Assembly (NCBI GenBank): GCA_003255065.1
Contig: QAOA01004738.1
Location: 62,001-126,000, forward strand
Reading direction: 5' to 3'
DNA: 64,000 nt
From: Cercis canadensis
Taxonomy: Eukaryota; Streptophyta; Magnoliopsida; Fabales; Fabaceae
Both the position numbers and the translations under genes were made by a program. Within the stretch, counting starts at the first letter, position 1, and each line of letters opens with the position of its first letter. Below the pieces are notes generated by a model. That model did no database searches, was not told the DNA's origin, and saw nothing but the letters and a program-made list of their open reading frames with translations. Shown here one piece after another: positions 63,227 to 64,000 of the stretch.

Positions 63227-63321
63227 TAGCATACTTGTACGCCTATTTTTTGAAAAATAGCCATATCGGCATTTCGTACTGTCCCGGGTACGAAACTCAT
63301 ACTAGTACCCGTGCATCATAG
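62769..63321. mobile_element. Inverted-repeat element with CTATGTTGCATGGGTAC-type ends
   Basis: The word TATGTTGCATGGGTAC near 62769-62785 is mirrored by GTACCCGTGCATCATAG at 63305-63321 (two mismatches). Further inner matches (CTCGTACC-type and GGTACGAAACTC) support a non-autonomous DNA transposon of about 0.4-0.55 kb. No target duplication was recognised, so the superfamily is open. Confidence 0.5.
63192..63222. repeat. (AT)n microsatellite
   Basis: About 15 AT units within the inverted-repeat element. Confidence 0.9.
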
Positions 63322-64000
63322 CTTCCAACACAATGTTGTTGCAGCTAGTCAACAAAATTGTCACAGTTGAGTTGGATTGCTTTCTTTATTGCTGAGGTTC
63401 CATGCACATTCCTATAAGTAATGTTGCTCACTTCCATTGCTTTTGTCACACTAAGCAGTCTAATAAAATTAGGGTTATAGTGCTGGTCAATAATGATTGG
63501 GTTTTGAGCTGCTATGAGTGCAATATCTTCAAATGTGATCTTCTTGGCATATCTAGATCCTCCCTCACAAAAACATATACATGATCAAAATAAGCATTCA
63601 AAAATAAGAAATATTATAACCCTCTTTGGATTAGATGAGCTTTTTTCAAAGAATCAATTTTGAAAATTTCAAAATTTTTAGGGGTTGTTTGCTTTAGGAA
63701 ATATTTTCTTATTTTCATTTCCAATTTTCATTTCCTGAAATACATTTATGTTTCCTTGTTTTCATTTTTGAGAAATATGTTTGGTTTTTGAAATTGAAAA
63801 TTGTTTTCTATTTCTATTTTTAATGGACATTGACAGACACGTCACCCACTTCCTTCAGGGAAATAAACTTGATGGGTACTAAATTCAAGTGGGTTGGATT
63901 CTTCTCAACACTTCTAAGCTTGTTGAAGGAGAGGGGAGCAGAAAAGGGAAGAGGAAGACTTAAGAGAGAAAGATTGAAAACTGAAAATAGACAAAAGAAT
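63322..64000. other. Right edge, no gene recognised
   Basis: A 60-codon frame at 63402-63584 has no recognisable motif. At about 63679 a GGGGTTGTTTGCTTTAGGAAA terminus resembles the GGGG-type end at 52838 and may open another inverted-repeat element that leaves the window. Confidence 0.35.

Overview
This window is nuclear DNA of a flowering plant, most likely a woody dicot. The evidence is a spliced plant-type gene with GT-AG introns, Ty1/copia and Ty3/gypsy retrotransposons with tRNA-Met-type primer sites, LINE relics and several kinds of DNA transposon. I cannot name the species. The sequence is a draft assembly: it holds three long N runs and at least nine single N characters, several of them flanked by duplicated contig ends.

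The one native gene that looks functional lies on the minus strand and fills most of the window. It encodes the mitochondrial NAD-dependent malic enzyme 62-kDa (alpha, NAD-ME1-type) subunit. I could place 18 coding exons between 51068 (start codon) and 9144, all in phase and all bounded by GT-AG sites. They add up to 603 residues. Only the short last exon (about 20-25 codons) is missing; it should lie left of the window, beyond two nested retrotransposons.

The introns are swollen by transposons. From left to right: a chromodomain gypsy (1-3920) sits in a copia (3921-9057), which also carries a 9-bp-TSD Mutator-like element; solo LTRs at 13149 and 17538; a young copia at 14216-16087; a LINE end at 22293-23060; a copia (23069) split by a second gypsy (26173-31530) and fused to it by a deletion; a second Mutator-like copy at 32390-33438; a copia at 36414-39936 inserted into a LINE; a 268-bp SMART-type mini-retrotransposon at 43045; a young copia at 44457-46571; a 1-kb deletion derivative of the first gypsy at 46851-47861; a third LINE end; and a solo LTR at 50118.

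Upstream of the malic enzyme gene the sequence is almost all transposons. A hAT-like element (51265-52431) carrying a piece of an NFD4/nodulin-like MFS transporter gene lies 196 bp before the start codon. Next is a terminal-inverted-repeat element (52838-60023) that carries a lectin receptor-like kinase fragment and is split by a third gypsy (53603-58619). A second hAT-like element lies at 60945-62141, and a further inverted-repeat element at 62769-63321. I see no operon-like or defence-like system. The interest lies in gene capture by transposons, nested and recombined retroelements, miniature elements, and a housekeeping gene that keeps its exons intact over more than 42 kb.
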